Source of the DNA: Ophiobolus disseminans
Taxonomy: Eukaryota; Ascomycota; Dothideomycetes; Pleosporales; Phaeosphaeriaceae
Direction of reading: 5' to 3'
Length of the DNA stretch: 64,000 nucleotides
NCBI GenBank assembly: GCA_010093685.1
Contig: MU006217.1
Location: forward strand, 1,719,644-1,783,643
The position numbers and the translations under genes were made by a program. Numbering within the stretch: position 1 is the first letter of the stretch; each line of letters begins with the position of its first letter. The notes below the pieces were generated by a model. That model saw only the letters and a program-made list of their open reading frames with translations. It was not told the origin of the DNA and ran no database searches. Shown piece after piece: positions 1-12,074 of this stretch.

Positions 1-481
1 TGTCAGATAGCCGACCCAACTTTGGGGACGAATGGGCCGTATCCGAAAAGGTTAAACGCTTGATAACTAGCGCTTCCAGGTGGTCAGGCCATGAATCTCT
101 TGAAAAGTCCCGAAAAGAAGGCCTGGGTGGATTCATCGAGTTGGCTAACGGGTTGTACAATTTACATGCGAGCTGAATGTCGAATACGGCGCGCTCGCCA
201 TCATCTGCATATTTGCAGAGCCGGATCATCTCGCAAGTACCACCACACTGATCTTGAGCATCATCCAACCAGCGGTCTTCACCCACGTAGAATGACCATC
301 TGAATGAGATGAGTTCTGGCAGCCTGTGCTTCGCAAAGTCGCGCTCTGCCTCGTCGCGTACCATTCTCGCCACGTAGCGGCAAACCATCCATACCGTAAA
401 ATCGTCGAGATGTGTGATTATGGAGGCCCAAAGCTCGGCTGGTAGCGAGGGGCAGTTCCCTCGACGGTGTGTCATCGCCAT
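1..481 (-). CDS. F-box-like protein, 3' end outside the window
   Basis: This reading frame starts at ATG 481 and stays open to base 1, so at least 160 codons are present and the C-terminus is missing. The N-terminus contains PSLPAELW followed by a DDF..W..CR.V.RM.R.EAE..FA..RLP pattern. The same pattern occurs in the gene at 1682-2617, so the two are paralogues about 1.2 kb apart on the same strand. The helix beginning with LPAELW resembles an F-box/F-box-like start, and in known families this would recruit a target to an SCF ubiquitin ligase. That role is inferred from the motif only. No intron is needed in the visible part. The similarity to the neighbour makes the start and frame fairly secure. 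Confidence 0.7.
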   Translation of the reverse strand, partial: MAMTHRRGNCPSLPAELWASIITHLDDFTVWMVCRYVARMVRDEAERDFAKHRLPELISFRWSFYVGEDRWLDDAQDQCGGTCEMIRLCKYADDGERAVFDIQLACKLYNPLANSMNPPRPSFRDFSRDSWPDHLEALVIKRLTFSDTAHSSPKLGRLSD

Positions 482-1681
482 GTGGGTGTGGGTTCCTGTG
501 GAATGACTGGTACCGGTGGAAACCTTGGAAGCGTCTTAGGAAGGTCTTAAGAAGATGAACGATTCTGATGAGGTTAAACAACCTAGGAAGCTATCCCGAG
601 GGAAATGAGATCAGTATCCGTTTGTCCGATGTCGCTTTCCTCTTGAGGGGATGTCCAAGATATCGTCCTCGACGGATCGAGCTGCGGACCAGCCACCGCG
701 CTAGTGCTAGTTGATGACGTAAGTACCAATGACTGAGGATGGGGACATCTTTCCACCCAGAGAGACTCTCACATCCGCATCAGGCCGCGTGGTCATTACT
801 CCACAGTTCCAGAATTCAAGCCGTTGCTTCGTTTCCATGCCTAGTAGCCACCTTTTTGCGCACCATAATGCTCCACACCTCCCTCACCTACATATGATGA
901 CAGCGTAATTGTGACTTGTTACAGGAAGCATTTAACTAATATTTCCACTCATAGCCAGAAACAGCTCTAATTACTGGCCTCGAGGACGGAGGATATATTG
1001 TCTTGAACTATTTTCAGGAACTACCCAGCTACCTTTTAGAGCATCCTGAAGCATCTCCATGATCCGTTGTATGAGCATTGCTAACTTTACTTTCCCCTGA
1101 GAGCGTCCTGGCGGTGTCTTGGGCGATTTGGATTTGCTATCTGTTCTTTCGACAAATCTGAAGTTTGACTAATCTTGTATGCCTTCCAGTTCCTCGCCTG
1201 CTCAGATCAGAATGATGTCGGACCTATCATGTACGGAAACTGGTCGAAAATCAACTCTTGCTGTCGAACCCGGCGTCCCGCGGTGTGCCTCTAGATATTG
1301 CTGTTCTCTCCAGCTATACCCCAGCTTGATACTGCAACGGTATCGAATTGCTTTCCTATCCTCTCGTGGGAGCGCGCAATGCGAGCCAGGTATGCCTTTT
1401 CATACTCCTCATTGCAGTCATCGTGCAGTGTTTCCTTTCACTGTTTGTTGAACATGGGACCGGAGGATTCAGCGTGTAGCACGGTTACACGGGAGCAAGA
1501 ACTTATTTGCATATCTGTTCCAAAGGGATGCCATCCGTTGTTTGCACTTGACGACCTCTTGGGTGAGGCAGAAGCCACCACCGTTCATCAATGAAAACCC
1601 AACGTATACGCTAAGATATCATACCTACGTAGGTGTACCACACAGTTTTACTCGTATTTCGAAAGCCTCGGAGAAGACACC
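482..1681. other. Intergenic, no supported gene
   Basis: About 1.2 kb between the two F-box-like paralogues. Short open frames exist on the plus strand at 1179-1850, but they overlap each other in different frames, match no family I know, and partly run antisense to the neighbouring gene. A palindromic ACCTACGTAGGT-like stretch lies near 1623. Confidence 0.5.
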
Positions 1682-2617
1682 TCATGTTGATCCAATTTGC
1701 TTGTCCTTACGCATGAGGCACAATTGCAGAGAATGGTACCTCCTCCTCCGAAGATACACCACCCACTCGTTCACCTCCGGCAACGCCCTCGCACTTACTC
1801 CAGCTGCTGATCTAGCCACCTTAGCAGCACGTTCCAGCCGCGTCATGTAAGCTCGTTTGAAGAGCGAATCCTCGAGGCGGCCATAGTCAGGGATCCAGTT
1901 ACTAGCTAAAGTGAAAACGCGTTCTGCAGCATTGATCCTCTGTAAAACGGCCTGGAAAGGGGCAAGGGGTTGCGTCATCTTCCCTACATGAGCGTAGTCT
2001 GCATAAAAGCCGTTCAAAAAGGCTTTCCAATCGAAAGAGCACTCGTTGACACCATGATCCAGTCCTGGCATGAGGTTGTTGTTAGAGAAGGGGCTTAAGG
2101 TGCTGATCATTTCGGCTGGTGCATCGGAACGGAGCCCGCTTGCAAAATTGACCTCTGCATTTCGCAGAGCTTTCATCACACGTTCCTTGAGCTCGTCGTG
2201 GTTAGGCACCAATGGTATCTGTTCGTCGGACATATCTGTGACCCGGTAAGAGATGGGTACGTGGAAACATTCTCGAGTGCCGCTAGCATCTAGTCCAAGG
2301 AACTCGGTTCCGGTATTGTCCAGGTTGCCATAGTACATGTACTTGCGGCGTACGTGTCGATCCCAGAACTTCACAGTACATGCCCATTCGATCTCCAGCT
2401 GTGGGAGGCGAGTTCTTGCAAAAGCGTATTCGGCTTCAGTACGAAGCATGCGAGACACCTGGCGACAAGGTACCCAAAGGCTGAAGTCGTCCATGTAGCT
2501 CAAGATCTGGCCCCACAGCTCGGCTGGGAGGGATGGATAGTTTAGAGTTGTGCGAACCATGTTGATGAGGTTACTACAGAATCTTAGTGGTAGTTTACAG
2601 ATTGAGGGGTGGTTCAT
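1682..2617 (-). CDS. F-box-like protein
   Basis: Intronless frame of up to 311 codons. The more likely start is the second methionine at 2560 (MVRTTLNYPSLPAELW), because it lines up with the start of the paralogue at 1-481; the upstream ATG at 2617 would add 19 residues. The N-terminus carries PSLPAELWGQILSYMDDF and a CRQVSRMLRTEAE helix, which resembles an F-box-like module. The rest is not assignable. The C-terminal 80 residues are rich in Arg and Ala, with an RRRR run near the end. No membrane segment or signal peptide is visible. An SCF adaptor role is inference from the motif. Confidence 0.7.
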   Translation of the reverse strand: MNHPSICKLPLRFCSNLINMVRTTLNYPSLPAELWGQILSYMDDFSLWVPCRQVSRMLRTEAEYAFARTRLPQLEIEWACTVKFWDRHVRRKYMYYGNLDNTGTEFLGLDASGTRECFHVPISYRVTDMSDEQIPLVPNHDELKERVMKALRNAEVNFASGLRSDAPAEMISTLSPFSNNNLMPGLDHGVNECSFDWKAFLNGFYADYAHVGKMTQPLAPFQAVLQRINAAERVFTLASNWIPDYGRLEDSLFKRAYMTRLERAAKVARSAAGVSARALPEVNEWVVYLRRRRYHSLQLCLMRKDKQIGST

Positions 2618-3830
2618 GCAGACCGAGACTGCGTAGCTTACGATCTAGTCTGTGAAGAGCGAGGGTTATCGTGAAGGAACCAAATGTAGACCTTTGACCC
2701 CACGGGCCCCAACGGTTGAGCTTATCGAAAGTCGAAGGGCTTTTCGGAAACGGGTTGATGAGTTGAGGCTAGGAACATGTAATTAGTGAAGCTGCAAGGC
2801 GGCAGCGAACAACTTGTTGCATAGCTACAGGACAAACCTAAGGGGTGCAAACGACAATGACGTTCATATGTTGGATGTGAAAGTACCAATGACCGCTGCG
2901 CCACAAGGGCGAAGTAACGAATTCGATGCAGCCCAAGATCTGGAAAACCAGGTGTTGAAAGAATCCGTGCCGTAAGCATGAACTATATTTTGGTGTAAAA
3001 CATAACCTGAACATTCTTCTTTTTGATCGTGCGAATCTCGTTAAGAACATCCAGGGTATTCTTTCTAGCAACGGAAAGACCGGGCTCAAGGATGTGTCAA
3101 ATACCCGGATATCACCACTAAGTATGTGCAAAAGCTGTCGTCGCGCTCGGAATTCAGTCTGCCTTGGTGTTGCGCCAATCTTCTATCGCTGCAGGCTTCA
3201 TGGTGTGATGACATGCTGTGATGGCAATCCATCTCACTGTCGCACCAGCAACTTCGGCATCGTGAGCCGCAGATGCACTCAAGAACGAGGTCGAAATGAC
3301 TCGCGATGGAATGCCGGCTATGCGGTCGTCGAGGTGACGAGCAAGTAGCCGAGGGGTCATGTGTTCACATTGTTGAGGTCCGGAGTTGGCGGCTGGTTGG
3401 CGCGACAATTTCGCGTCACGGAAGGCGCGGTTCTTAATGGAAGAGGGCACGTGTTCAAAGCACTAGCGTCAATCACGAGTTTCGCATCCTCATGGTGCAT
3501 CAATGTAGGCATTTGTGGGTTGGAAGCAAGAATCAATCAAGATAATCATGTTTGTTATTTGTTTGCCTAGTTGGTTCAGTGGGAGCTTACGCGATGCGAT
3601 CGTATCATCGATCAAGCTGTCGCAGCACGAGCATAGTAATATACAGTACGTGGAAGAAATATCCCTTTTCGATGAGTACAGCAGTACCATCGCCGAACGC
3701 CGATTGCCGAAGGAGAAAACCAAACGAGCGAGAACATGAATCAACGCAGCCGCGCAGTGAACCCGGAGTACCTGTTGCCGTACAAGATGCGAAGAAAGAA
3801 GAAGGAAGAGAGGATGAGAGTAGTGACCAT
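2618..3830. other. Intergenic, no supported gene
   Basis: About 1.2 kb. Overlapping short frames occur on both strands (for example 3094-3348 plus and 2838-3131 minus). None has a recognisable domain, consistent splice sites or a paralogue in the window. The part next to 3831 probably contains the 3' UTR of the following gene. Confidence 0.4.
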
Positions 3831-4763
3831 CTACATCTCCATTGTGTCAACCTCCTCAGCTGCCATACACCAGGGCATGCTGACAGGCTGAGCCGGTGGT
3901 GTTGAGGACTCTGATGGGGTAAGGTGACGAGCATTGATTCGCTCGCCCTCAACGCGAGGGACGGGGCCGGACATGAGATTGGTGACGGTTCGCTCGAGGG
4001 ACCATCCAACCAGTTGACACCACTGAAGACTGTCTGAGAACAGCCAGTAGCCTTGAACACCGTGTTGTTTTGCGCGAACGAGATAAGCGGACAGCGACTC
4101 CTTCTCCAACATGACGAGCGCCTCGGTGAAGTCGAAATGGCGTTCGATGACACGTGAATAGGCGCGCGCCGCGTCGCGTAGGTTGGAATTTGTCATGATG
4201 TTCTTCCAGCCTACACCCAAGGATGCGATGAGGGTATTCACCGTATTGCCATTGTCGTCGATGATGCCGTCGGTCGTCTGAGTGTCCATATCGTTGAGTG
4301 ATGGTATGGCCACGTTTGCTGATGGGCTTATGCGCGCGGATTTACGCGACAAGGCGATGGGTCGAACAGGCTCCGCCTTCTCTTCCTTCTCGATCTTCTC
4401 TTCGCACCATGTCCCGGATTGCGATTCGGCAGCGATGCTATAGCCAGGCTCGCCAGGATAGATGAGGGTCATGCCTGGACCATACATGGGCTCTGGCTTC
4501 GGTTTCGTGGGCAGCTGCGTGACGACTGCTCCCACTGGCTGGTTCTCCTCGGGGTCGTCGACATCAGCGATGGAACGTTTGCGGCCAGCTGAAGAGTTGG
4601 ATACGGCAGCTAGATAGTTGAGCGATGGTGGAGTAGGGTACTTGGGACGGAAATTACCCATTGCTGATGGTGAGTGGGCGCGTTGGAGGGGCGAGAAGTA
4701 GCCCTGCGGTTGCTGGGGCGGCAGGACAACGGTGGGCGATGAGGCATAGTAGTTGAGACCCAT
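3831..4763 (-). CDS. Conserved fungal hypothetical protein, 310 aa
   Basis: The start is placed at ATG 4763 (MGLNYYASSP). The frame is open a further 84 codons upstream, but that stretch is low-complexity Ser/Thr/His/Pro sequence typical of a 5' leader. The first 180 residues are Pro/Ser-rich and disordered, with an RKRS basic patch that could be a nuclear signal. The C-terminal half is a predicted helical domain with GVGWKNI, ARAYSRVIERHF and YWLFSDSLQWCQLV. I recognise this pattern only as a conserved ascomycete protein of unknown function. It is divergent from CCT3 with a shared upstream region of about 0.7 kb. Confidence 0.75.
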   Translation of the reverse strand: MGLNYYASSPTVVLPPQQPQGYFSPLQRAHSPSAMGNFRPKYPTPPSLNYLAAVSNSSAGRKRSIADVDDPEENQPVGAVVTQLPTKPKPEPMYGPGMTLIYPGEPGYSIAAESQSGTWCEEKIEKEEKAEPVRPIALSRKSARISPSANVAIPSLNDMDTQTTDGIIDDNGNTVNTLIASLGVGWKNIMTNSNLRDAARAYSRVIERHFDFTEALVMLEKESLSAYLVRAKQHGVQGYWLFSDSLQWCQLVGWSLERTVTNLMSGPVPRVEGERINARHLTPSESSTPPAQPVSMPWCMAAEEVDTMEM

Positions 4764-5479
4764 TGTGACTGTGTGTTTAGTAGTACGAAGAATAGAAGAA
4801 ATTGATTGATACGAGAGCCTGTCTAGTTTGAACAGACGATCAGAATGCGATTGTAGCTGTGGAGGCGACGACGTTGGTGGAGAAGCGATGGCGGCAAGGT
4901 GAGTCGCAATGGTTGTAGAGGTAGATGTGATGGAGTAATAGAAGGATGAAGAGTGCTTGGGGTGGTGGTGAGCACGTGGTAAGAAAAGGACGAGAGGCTG
5001 AGGATAGCGGCGCAAGGCAAGTGTAGTGAAGGAAAGACGGTTTGGTGGGCGCCAGAGCCGTCTTGTAAGCTCCGCACTGAGTCCCGTGAGAGGCTGGAGT
5101 GCGGGCGGTGAGCGGCAGAATTGGAGCCAGGATGAATGGCCCGACGCGCGATCAACAGGGCAAGTCTAGCGTGCATTGGCCAGACTCACAACGGTAACGC
5201 ACTGCATTCAGGTGTGGGTGGGCCCGCCAAGCTTGTGTAAGCCGAGCTATGCCGGATGTGGACGGCGTCGGAGAGCGGCATGCCCGGGGCGCACGTGACG
5301 AGGAGGCTAAGTCAGCAGTTGATCGCGGCGCGGGGAAATGTTTCGGCGAGTGCGGGACGCGTTTTGTTAGAGCTCTGCCAAAAAGTAGCGTCAAGGCACC
5401 AGACGCAAAGATACCCCACGCCTCTGCCATTTAAACCCCTCTTTCCTCTGTTTAGTGTTTGTATACCCATACTTTCAAG
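4764..5479. promoter_or_regulatory. Shared divergent upstream region
   Basis: About 716 bp separate the hypothetical gene on the minus strand from CCT3 on the plus strand. The sequence is pyrimidine-rich next to the minus-strand start and GC-rich in the middle (around 5230-5350). It must contain both promoters and 5' UTRs. I cannot define individual factor sites with confidence. Confidence 0.4.
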
Positions 5480-7278
5480 ATGCAGGCGCCAGTGGTTGTT
5501 ATGAGTATGTCTGGTTGAGTTTTCAGAGTTCCGACTGCCCACTTACACATCAACAGATACGCAAACCCCCGGCGGGGAGCGGCAGTTTGGCCGCAAAGCC
5601 CAGCTCTCCAACATCACAGCAGCGAAGACAGTCGCAGACATCATCAGATCATGTCTGGGCCCCAAGGCTATGCTGAAGATGCTGCTCGACCCCATGGGCG
5701 GCATCGTCCTCACCAACGACGGCCATGCTATCCTCCGAGAGATCGAAGTTGCGCACCCAGCAGCCAAGAGCATGATCGAGCTCAGCCGGACACAGGATGA
5801 GGAGGTTGGCGACGGCACAACCACCGTCATCATATTAGGTACGGTCAGAAATGAGGGCGGAAAAGGCATCTCTAACAATCGGCAGCCGGAGAGATCCTTG
5901 CACAAGCTCTGCCGCAGCTCGAGCGCAACATCCACCCGGTCGTCATCATCCAGGCCTTCAAGAAGGCACTGGCAGACGCTCTCCAGATCATCGACGAGAT
6001 CGCGGTCGAGGTGGACGTGAACGACGATGTGGAGATGTACAAGATTATCAACTCGTCGATTGGCACAAAGTTTGTCTCGAGATGGTCAGACCTGATGTGC
6101 AGCCTAGCGCTCAAGGCCGTGCGGACAGTCTCGCTGGAGGTTGGCGCGGGCAAGAAGGAGGTCGACATCAAGCGCTACGCACGTATCGAGAAGATTCCCG
6201 GAGGCGAGATCGAGGACAGCGAGGTGCTAGACGGCGTCATGCTGAACAAGGATATCACACACCCCAAGATGAGGCGGAGAATCGAAAACCCGCGCGTCTT
6301 GCTCCTGGACTGCACACTCGAGTACAAGAAGGGCGAAAGCCAGACTAACATCGAGGTCAGCAAAGAGGAGGACTGGAACCGGATATTGCAGATCGAGGAG
6401 GAGCAGGTCAAGGCCATGTGCGACGCCATCATTGCCCTAAAACCCGACCTTGTCATCACAGAGAAGGGCGTGAGCGGTGAGCTTTGTTATGACAACGAAT
6501 GCAGCCATTAGCTAATCAAAGTGCAGACCTTGCACAGCACTTCCTCGTCAAGGCCGACATTACCGCCATTCGCCGTGTACGAAAGACCGACAACAACCGT
6601 GTGGCACGCGCAACCGGCGCAACCATCGTCAACTCTGTCTTCGCAGCCACCGCGTCCGACATCGGTACACAGTGTGGGCTGTTTGAGATTTCCAAGATTG
6701 GCGACGAATACTTTACCTTCCTTACAAAGTGCAAAGACCCCAAGGCTTGCACAATCCTCCTGCGCGGCCCGTCGAAAGACATCCTAAACGAGATCGAGCG
6801 AAATCTCCACGACGCTATGGGTGTCGCTAGAAACGTAATATGGAACCCCAAGCTGTGTCCGGGAGGTGGCGCGACCGAGATGGCTATAGCAGTCGGCCTC
6901 GACAGGAGGGGCAAGCTGATCGAGGGAGTCGCACAGTGGCCATACAAAGCGGTCGCTGAGGCCATGGAAGTCATTCCTCGCACACTCATCCAGAATTCAG
7001 GAAACAGCCCGATAAAGGTCCTGACTCAGCTACGGGCAAAGCATGCAGAGGGCTTCGAGGATGGCAAGCACGGTGGAAGTTCGTGGGGTATCGATGGCGA
7101 TGCGGGCAAAGTCGTCGACATGAAGACATACAACGTCTGGGAGCCTATCGCCGTCAAAGAGCAGAGTGTCAAGACCGCCATTGAGAGCGCATGTCTTCTG
7201 TTGAGGGTCGACGACATTGTCGCTGCGAAGTCCGCTAAGCAGGTCAGCGGACCTATTGGTGGTGGAGGCGACGACTAG
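5480..7278 (+). CDS. CCT3: T-complex protein 1 subunit gamma (CCT3)
   Basis: Gamma subunit of the cytosolic TRiC/CCT chaperonin, which folds actin, tubulin and other proteins in an ATP-driven hetero-oligomeric ring. Exons are 5480-5504, 5557-5838, 5886-6476 and 6527-7278, giving 549 residues, normal for CCT3. The N-terminus MQAPVVVMN matches the family start. Visible chaperonin elements are GPKAMLKMLLDPMGG, LTNDGHAIL, the nucleotide-binding GDGTTTVIIL, and CPGGGATEMA in the last exon. The protein ends GGGGDD. The first coding exon is only 25 nt. All introns are 47-52 nt with GT-AG ends. The TCP-1 gamma assignment is strong, because the N-terminus and the DPMGG region match this subunit closely. 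Confidence 0.97.
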
Positions 7279-7949
7279 ACACACTTGCGATATATCTGAG
7301 GCTCGTTTTGATATGCCGTGGCTGAAGGAACAATCAAATACCCCAAAAATAATCTCCCATGAGGATCCTACTACTAAGAATTTTATTGTGGCATTCACTA
7401 GTTCCTAACAGCCTCGAAAGTGCATTCTTGGGTATGTTAAAGATTCCGTTGTTGTGTGGTGCTAAGTGGCTTTCCGGCAGGCGCCGCTGCCCTCGCTCCT
7501 TCCATCAACCGCCACTTCAAGCTCAAGCTATCCTCTTCATCACCGCGCAACAACACTTCCTAGGTAAGCTGGATCACAACATTTCTGCTCTTTTCGTGGG
7601 CATATGTCTACCGCAGGTTGTCACATACGAGTGAACACGAAGCATGTCCAAAAAACGCCCTATCAAAATCAACAGTCTAGAAATACATTCTAGCCATATA
7701 AGCCACAGCAGAGCAGGATATTATTAGACGTTTATACTTATAAGGCACCCTCGTCTTTTCGCCCGTATGCACCAGGAGGCAGTACAAACATGGTGCCACT
7801 CTTGGTCCCAGGATGAAGCCTGCTAGTAGGACCCCTGTCATTAGGCCGCCCGACGCCGTTGATCCTCTTGCTGATGAAATCCTGATCACATTTCCTACAT
7901 AGCTTGCCTATACCGCTACCCTCTCCGATGCATCTTTAATATTCTCTCC
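7279..7949. other. Intergenic, no supported gene
   Basis: About 670 bp holding the 3' UTR of CCT3 and the promoter of the membrane protein at 7950. A short plus-strand frame (7359-7634) has no recognisable content. A near-copy of the CCTAGGTA motif (TTCCTAGGTAAG) occurs near 7557. Confidence 0.4.
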
Positions 7950-10488
7950 ATGTTCCAACGCGCCCTTGACGCCAGGAGAAACTGGTTTGCATCGTCTCGG
8001 AAAGGGCGCCAGGTCTATCAACAACGAGCTCACGCCTCAAACACCGAATTGCGCAATCTGACCGCAGCATCTACGAAAAGCGACATTGGTAACGACATTG
8101 ATACCGAATATCGGCCACGCAAAGGAAGCTCAGGAGCGCCATCGCTCGTGAGTCAGAAGAAGACGCGGGTGCAGAGGCTTTTGGGTGACCGCTTCACGGG
8201 TTGGCGCTTCGGCATTCTCCATTTCGCGGTATGGGCGACTATCGTTTTTTTCATCAACCTGGTTGTAACGATATGGGGCTCCACTCAAAAGCAATCCGGT
8301 GTTTTACTAGAGGGCGACTGCAACCGCGTGAAAAATCTCAACACCTCTCTGCACGTACTTATTAACGTCCTGAGCACTATATTGCTTAGTGGCTCCAACT
8401 ACTGCATGCAATGCTTATCTGCGCCTACGAGGAGCGAAGTCGATACAGCGCACGCTCAAGGGAAATGGCTAGACATCGGTATCCCTAGTATACGAAATGT
8501 CAAACATCTAAGCAGGCAACGGATCCAATTGTGGATCTTGCTGGCTCTCACATCTCTACCGCTACATCTTTTGTAGGTTTTTAGGCTCTTCTGTTGACTA
8601 CATCTGACTATCCAGTTACAACTCGGCGGTCTTCGGGTCAGTGTCATCGAACGACTACTTTGCGTTCTCTGTCAGCAAATCCTTCCTTGAAGATGCTCAG
8701 TGTCGCAACTGTACGGTGCCAGCTAACACGACCTTTTCTGATCGACGGTCGACAGAAGATGGAGATGGCTGGAATGACAGCAACACAAAAAATATCCCTA
8801 TTGTGCTTGATGCTCTTCGCCGCGAGTACAAAACTGGCGACTTGGATAGGCTCGATCCACTTGAATGTCTCAATCAATATGCTACTGCAATTCAGTCAGA
8901 CAGAAGACATGTACTTCTGGTCGCAAGCGATGATAAGTTGCCTAAAATGGAAGAAAACCAGTTTATCAACGGATCGCGGGTGTACTGGGGCATGCCCTTC
9001 TACACTATGGCAGCTTCATCATCTATGAAAGCCGCGAATTCGTACGACTGGATCTGTTCGGGCCTAAACAAAGAGGGTAGCTGCTCAAGTTTGGTTAACG
9101 ACATTCAATCCAATGCAACCGCATGGTCGGTACGGGCCTGTGAATATAGTCCCTACCGGCCATGCAACTCTGAACCTTATCCAGTCGAATACTGCCTCAG
9201 CCAACCAGCGGATGCTCACTGCAGGCTGCAGTTCAATACAGCTATTGCGGTCATAGTTTGCGTCTTAAACTTTGGTAAGAGCAACTCGATTTGAGCTTCG
9301 CATTTCGCTAACACAATCAATTCAGTCAAGGCCGCCATTATGTTCTTTATTGTATTCCGCGTTGGGGACGAGCCACTTATCACGATGGGTGACGCAGCTG
9401 CATCGTTCCTCGAAACTAATGACCCGACGACTAAAAACATGTGTCTGCTTTCGATACACGATGCGAGGGAAAATGGCTACAAGGCTGGGGCACGAGAGTG
9501 GCTTGATCAGCGTTATAGGTGGAAAGATGTCACCAGTATGAAGCGTCGAACAACGACACTTGCGATGTAAGGCTACCCGAATCCGTATCATCCCAAAAGA
9601 CCCAAATTCTAATTTGACATCAGATTCTCGTGCGCTTTGATCATAGTGGTAACGCTTCTTGGCTGGGGCATCCAGTCGCTACCTGATGGCACATCTAGGT
9701 CTTTGTCTGGCCTTGCCCGTCTTGGATACGGCACTGTCGACCCACGAACAGCTATAACAGGACTACCGAACGACCTTGTTATGAACGCAATTGTCGCCAA
9801 TTCTCCCCAAGTCATCTTGTCTATGCTTTACTTCTCCTACAATGCGCTTTTCACCGCCTTCTTACTGTCTTACGAATGGACGACCTATGGCCATAAACGC
9901 AAAGGTCTCCGACTGTCCCGCCGACCAGCTGGAGCTCAGCGGACAGACTACTTCCTTCAGCTTCCATATCGTTTTGGTGTTCCACTGATGCTACTCAGTG
10001 GTACCTTACATTGGTTGGTTTCTCAGTCCATATTTCTGGTTGCCATTGACTTCTACGACGAATTAGGAAAACTCGGTTCCCGTGGATATTTGGGATATAT
10101 CTCAGCTCTCGAGACGAACTATAAGACTTGTGGTTACTCACCTATCGCCATGATCTCGGTAGTTATACTTGGGGTTTTTATGGTCGTTGCGATTGTTGCT
10201 TTCGGTTACGTGCCATACAAGGGGGGTACCACACTAGCTGGGTAAGAACTTCCATAAACAGTATTGATTCGAGACATGCGCTGACCTCTATCTAGCAACT
10301 GTAGTATGGCGATTAGCGCAGCCTGCCACCTGGATAAGAGCGTGGATACGGACGGAGCTACCGCAGCAGTAAGCGAACTACAATGGGGTGTCATCGGAGT
10401 GAGCGAGAACGGTGTCGGCCATTGCGCTTTCTCCACGAGAGAAGTCGGTTTACCGGTCAAGGGGGAGGTCTATGCTGGAACGCAATGA
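7950..10488 (+). CDS. DUF6536-type polytopic membrane protein, 777 aa
   Basis: Exons are 7950-8572, 8616-9274, 9326-9566, 9624-10241 and 10296-10488. The N-terminal 80 residues are hydrophilic. Then comes a domain with FTGWRFGILHFAVWATIVFF as first membrane segment, the NVLSTILLSGSNYCMQCL segment, and RIQLWILLALTSLPLHLFYN. This order (GWR, NYCMQCL, LPLHL.YNS) is typical of fungal DUF6536 proteins. A Cys-containing, probably extracytoplasmic loop follows, then at least five further membrane spans in exons 3-4. The C-terminal exon starts NCSMAISAACH, a motif common in this family. Function is unknown. I am confident of the exon joins because every frame closes and the membrane segments remain intact. 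Confidence 0.85.
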
Positions 10489-10876
10489 CGACCGCAAAAC
10501 CACCAACAGCGAGAGGTGGACGCTAAAATAAATCCTGTGAACAGGACTTGATTAGTCATCAAGAGAAGATGACGCGCGTGTGCTCTAGGTGGGTCCTATA
10601 TAAGTTCGGTCGCTGAACTTTGGGTGTACTTTGAAGCGGTAGGTTTGAGGTGTCCTTGAGTGGCGATAGTTTGGTTTGAGGATCGATGGAACCATGAAAC
10701 CATGGATGGATAGTAGATTTCTATCACTCTTGGGCTAGCGCCCTTGATACAATGACCGCGGGATTGATCAATAGCTTTGCCCATATATCATTTCTACTCG
10801 ACTCTCAACGACTTTATAAACTTGACACCCGCACAACCTCACCTTATCGATTAAGCACGAACAGCCAAGTATCACC
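10489..10876. other. Intergenic, 3' UTR and promoter
   Basis: About 390 bp between two genes on the plus strand. An AAATAAA-like element about 40 nt after the stop could serve in 3' end formation. Nothing else is supported. Confidence 0.4.
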
Positions 10877-11814
10877 ATGTCTGACAGCGCCAGCACTTTG
10901 TCGCAACCCCAAATCTTCAAGGTCGTTCACTCTGAAGAAAATCATGAGACACTTGGTAGTGACACTGGTGGAATAAAGAGCGAGGCGAATAAGCGCAAGA
11001 TTGGCTTTCTCGACCTGCCTGGAGGTAAGCCAAGGACCTAAAGACAACGAGGCAGCTCCGACTGACCGCCACAGAACCCCGAAATGCGATTTACAAATAT
11101 CTCATAATTATCGTTCGACCTACCAGCGTAAGGTGCAGCTACACTGTGCTGATGCACCACAGATCAGCCTCTCAAGCGTCAAACAAACATGCAGCGCCAG
11201 CGAACGGAGACCTTGCGCTGACGCAGACATGTCGTCGACTCCGCGAGGAATACCTCCCCATGTACACCAGGTTCGATAAGGTCTATATCAGCCTCACAGA
11301 ACTCCTCGACTTCCTTAAGCATAGTGGACTGCAGAAAAAGCCTGTTTTTCCTTACGGCGACATTCGCATCTACATCCAACCTTTGTCCTTGGACAAGTTC
11401 AAATCTTCGGGGATCGACATTACGCCCCTTCTCCATCTATACAAGCGATATCCTGAGCTGCACCTGGAGTTTTGCATTGGGACCAACTCTGCATATACGC
11501 TTGCGTTCATGCGCCAGTTCGGCAACAACGAAAGATGGCTAGAGACGTTCGAGAGGAGGGTCGAGTCGGTGTTATTGTACCCCTCTTGCTTGAGCGTGAG
11601 GTTGAACGTGGAGATTATCATCGCATCGAACCAGTGGGATATATGGCCAGGGCCGGAGCGGACTAATGCTATGTTGTTGCGCTACGCTGGGCTGGATTCT
11701 CTTGCGGACCGACAAAGACTTACTATTCGAAGAGGGAAGCCGATTGTCGGCAGGCAAATGTGGCCTAGGTATACTTACAATAGCAACATGGGACAAAAGG
11801 TGGTTAAACATTGA
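10877..11814 (+). CDS. F-box-like/DUF7730-type protein (trio member 1)
   Basis: Exons are 10877-11024 and 11075-11814, giving 295 residues. The first exon ends in FLDLPG and the intron splits the following Glu codon; the second exon opens EPRNAIYKYL. This LPxExRNxIYxYL core followed by LTQTCRRLREEYLPMYTR is the standard pattern of a large fungal family with an F-box-like N-terminus. Two more members lie at 12234-12981 and 24624-25311 with the same intron position and phase. The middle has ITPLLHLYKRYPEL, which matches IAPLLRLYKKTPGL in the third member. Function is unknown; family naming (2EXR/DUF7730-like) is approximate. This copy has a longer C-terminus than the other two. Confidence 0.8.
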
Positions 11815-12074
11815 AACAAATCACGATGGAGTAAAGTAATTGCATCCTAATAAGACTCTTATATTGCATGGTATGTCGCCTTGATGTGGTATACCTCATT
11901 ATGTCATGTTTCTGTCTTCTGCTAGCACGCGTCTCTTGACGCACTATGACCCCACAATGAACCTTCTAGGGTTTCGTATTCGACAATGAACCGAGAACCT
12001 CCCTACGTACCTAAGTTACACGGTAACAATGCGCCAACAAGTATCAGCGCACAACAGGATACCGCTTTTAACAC

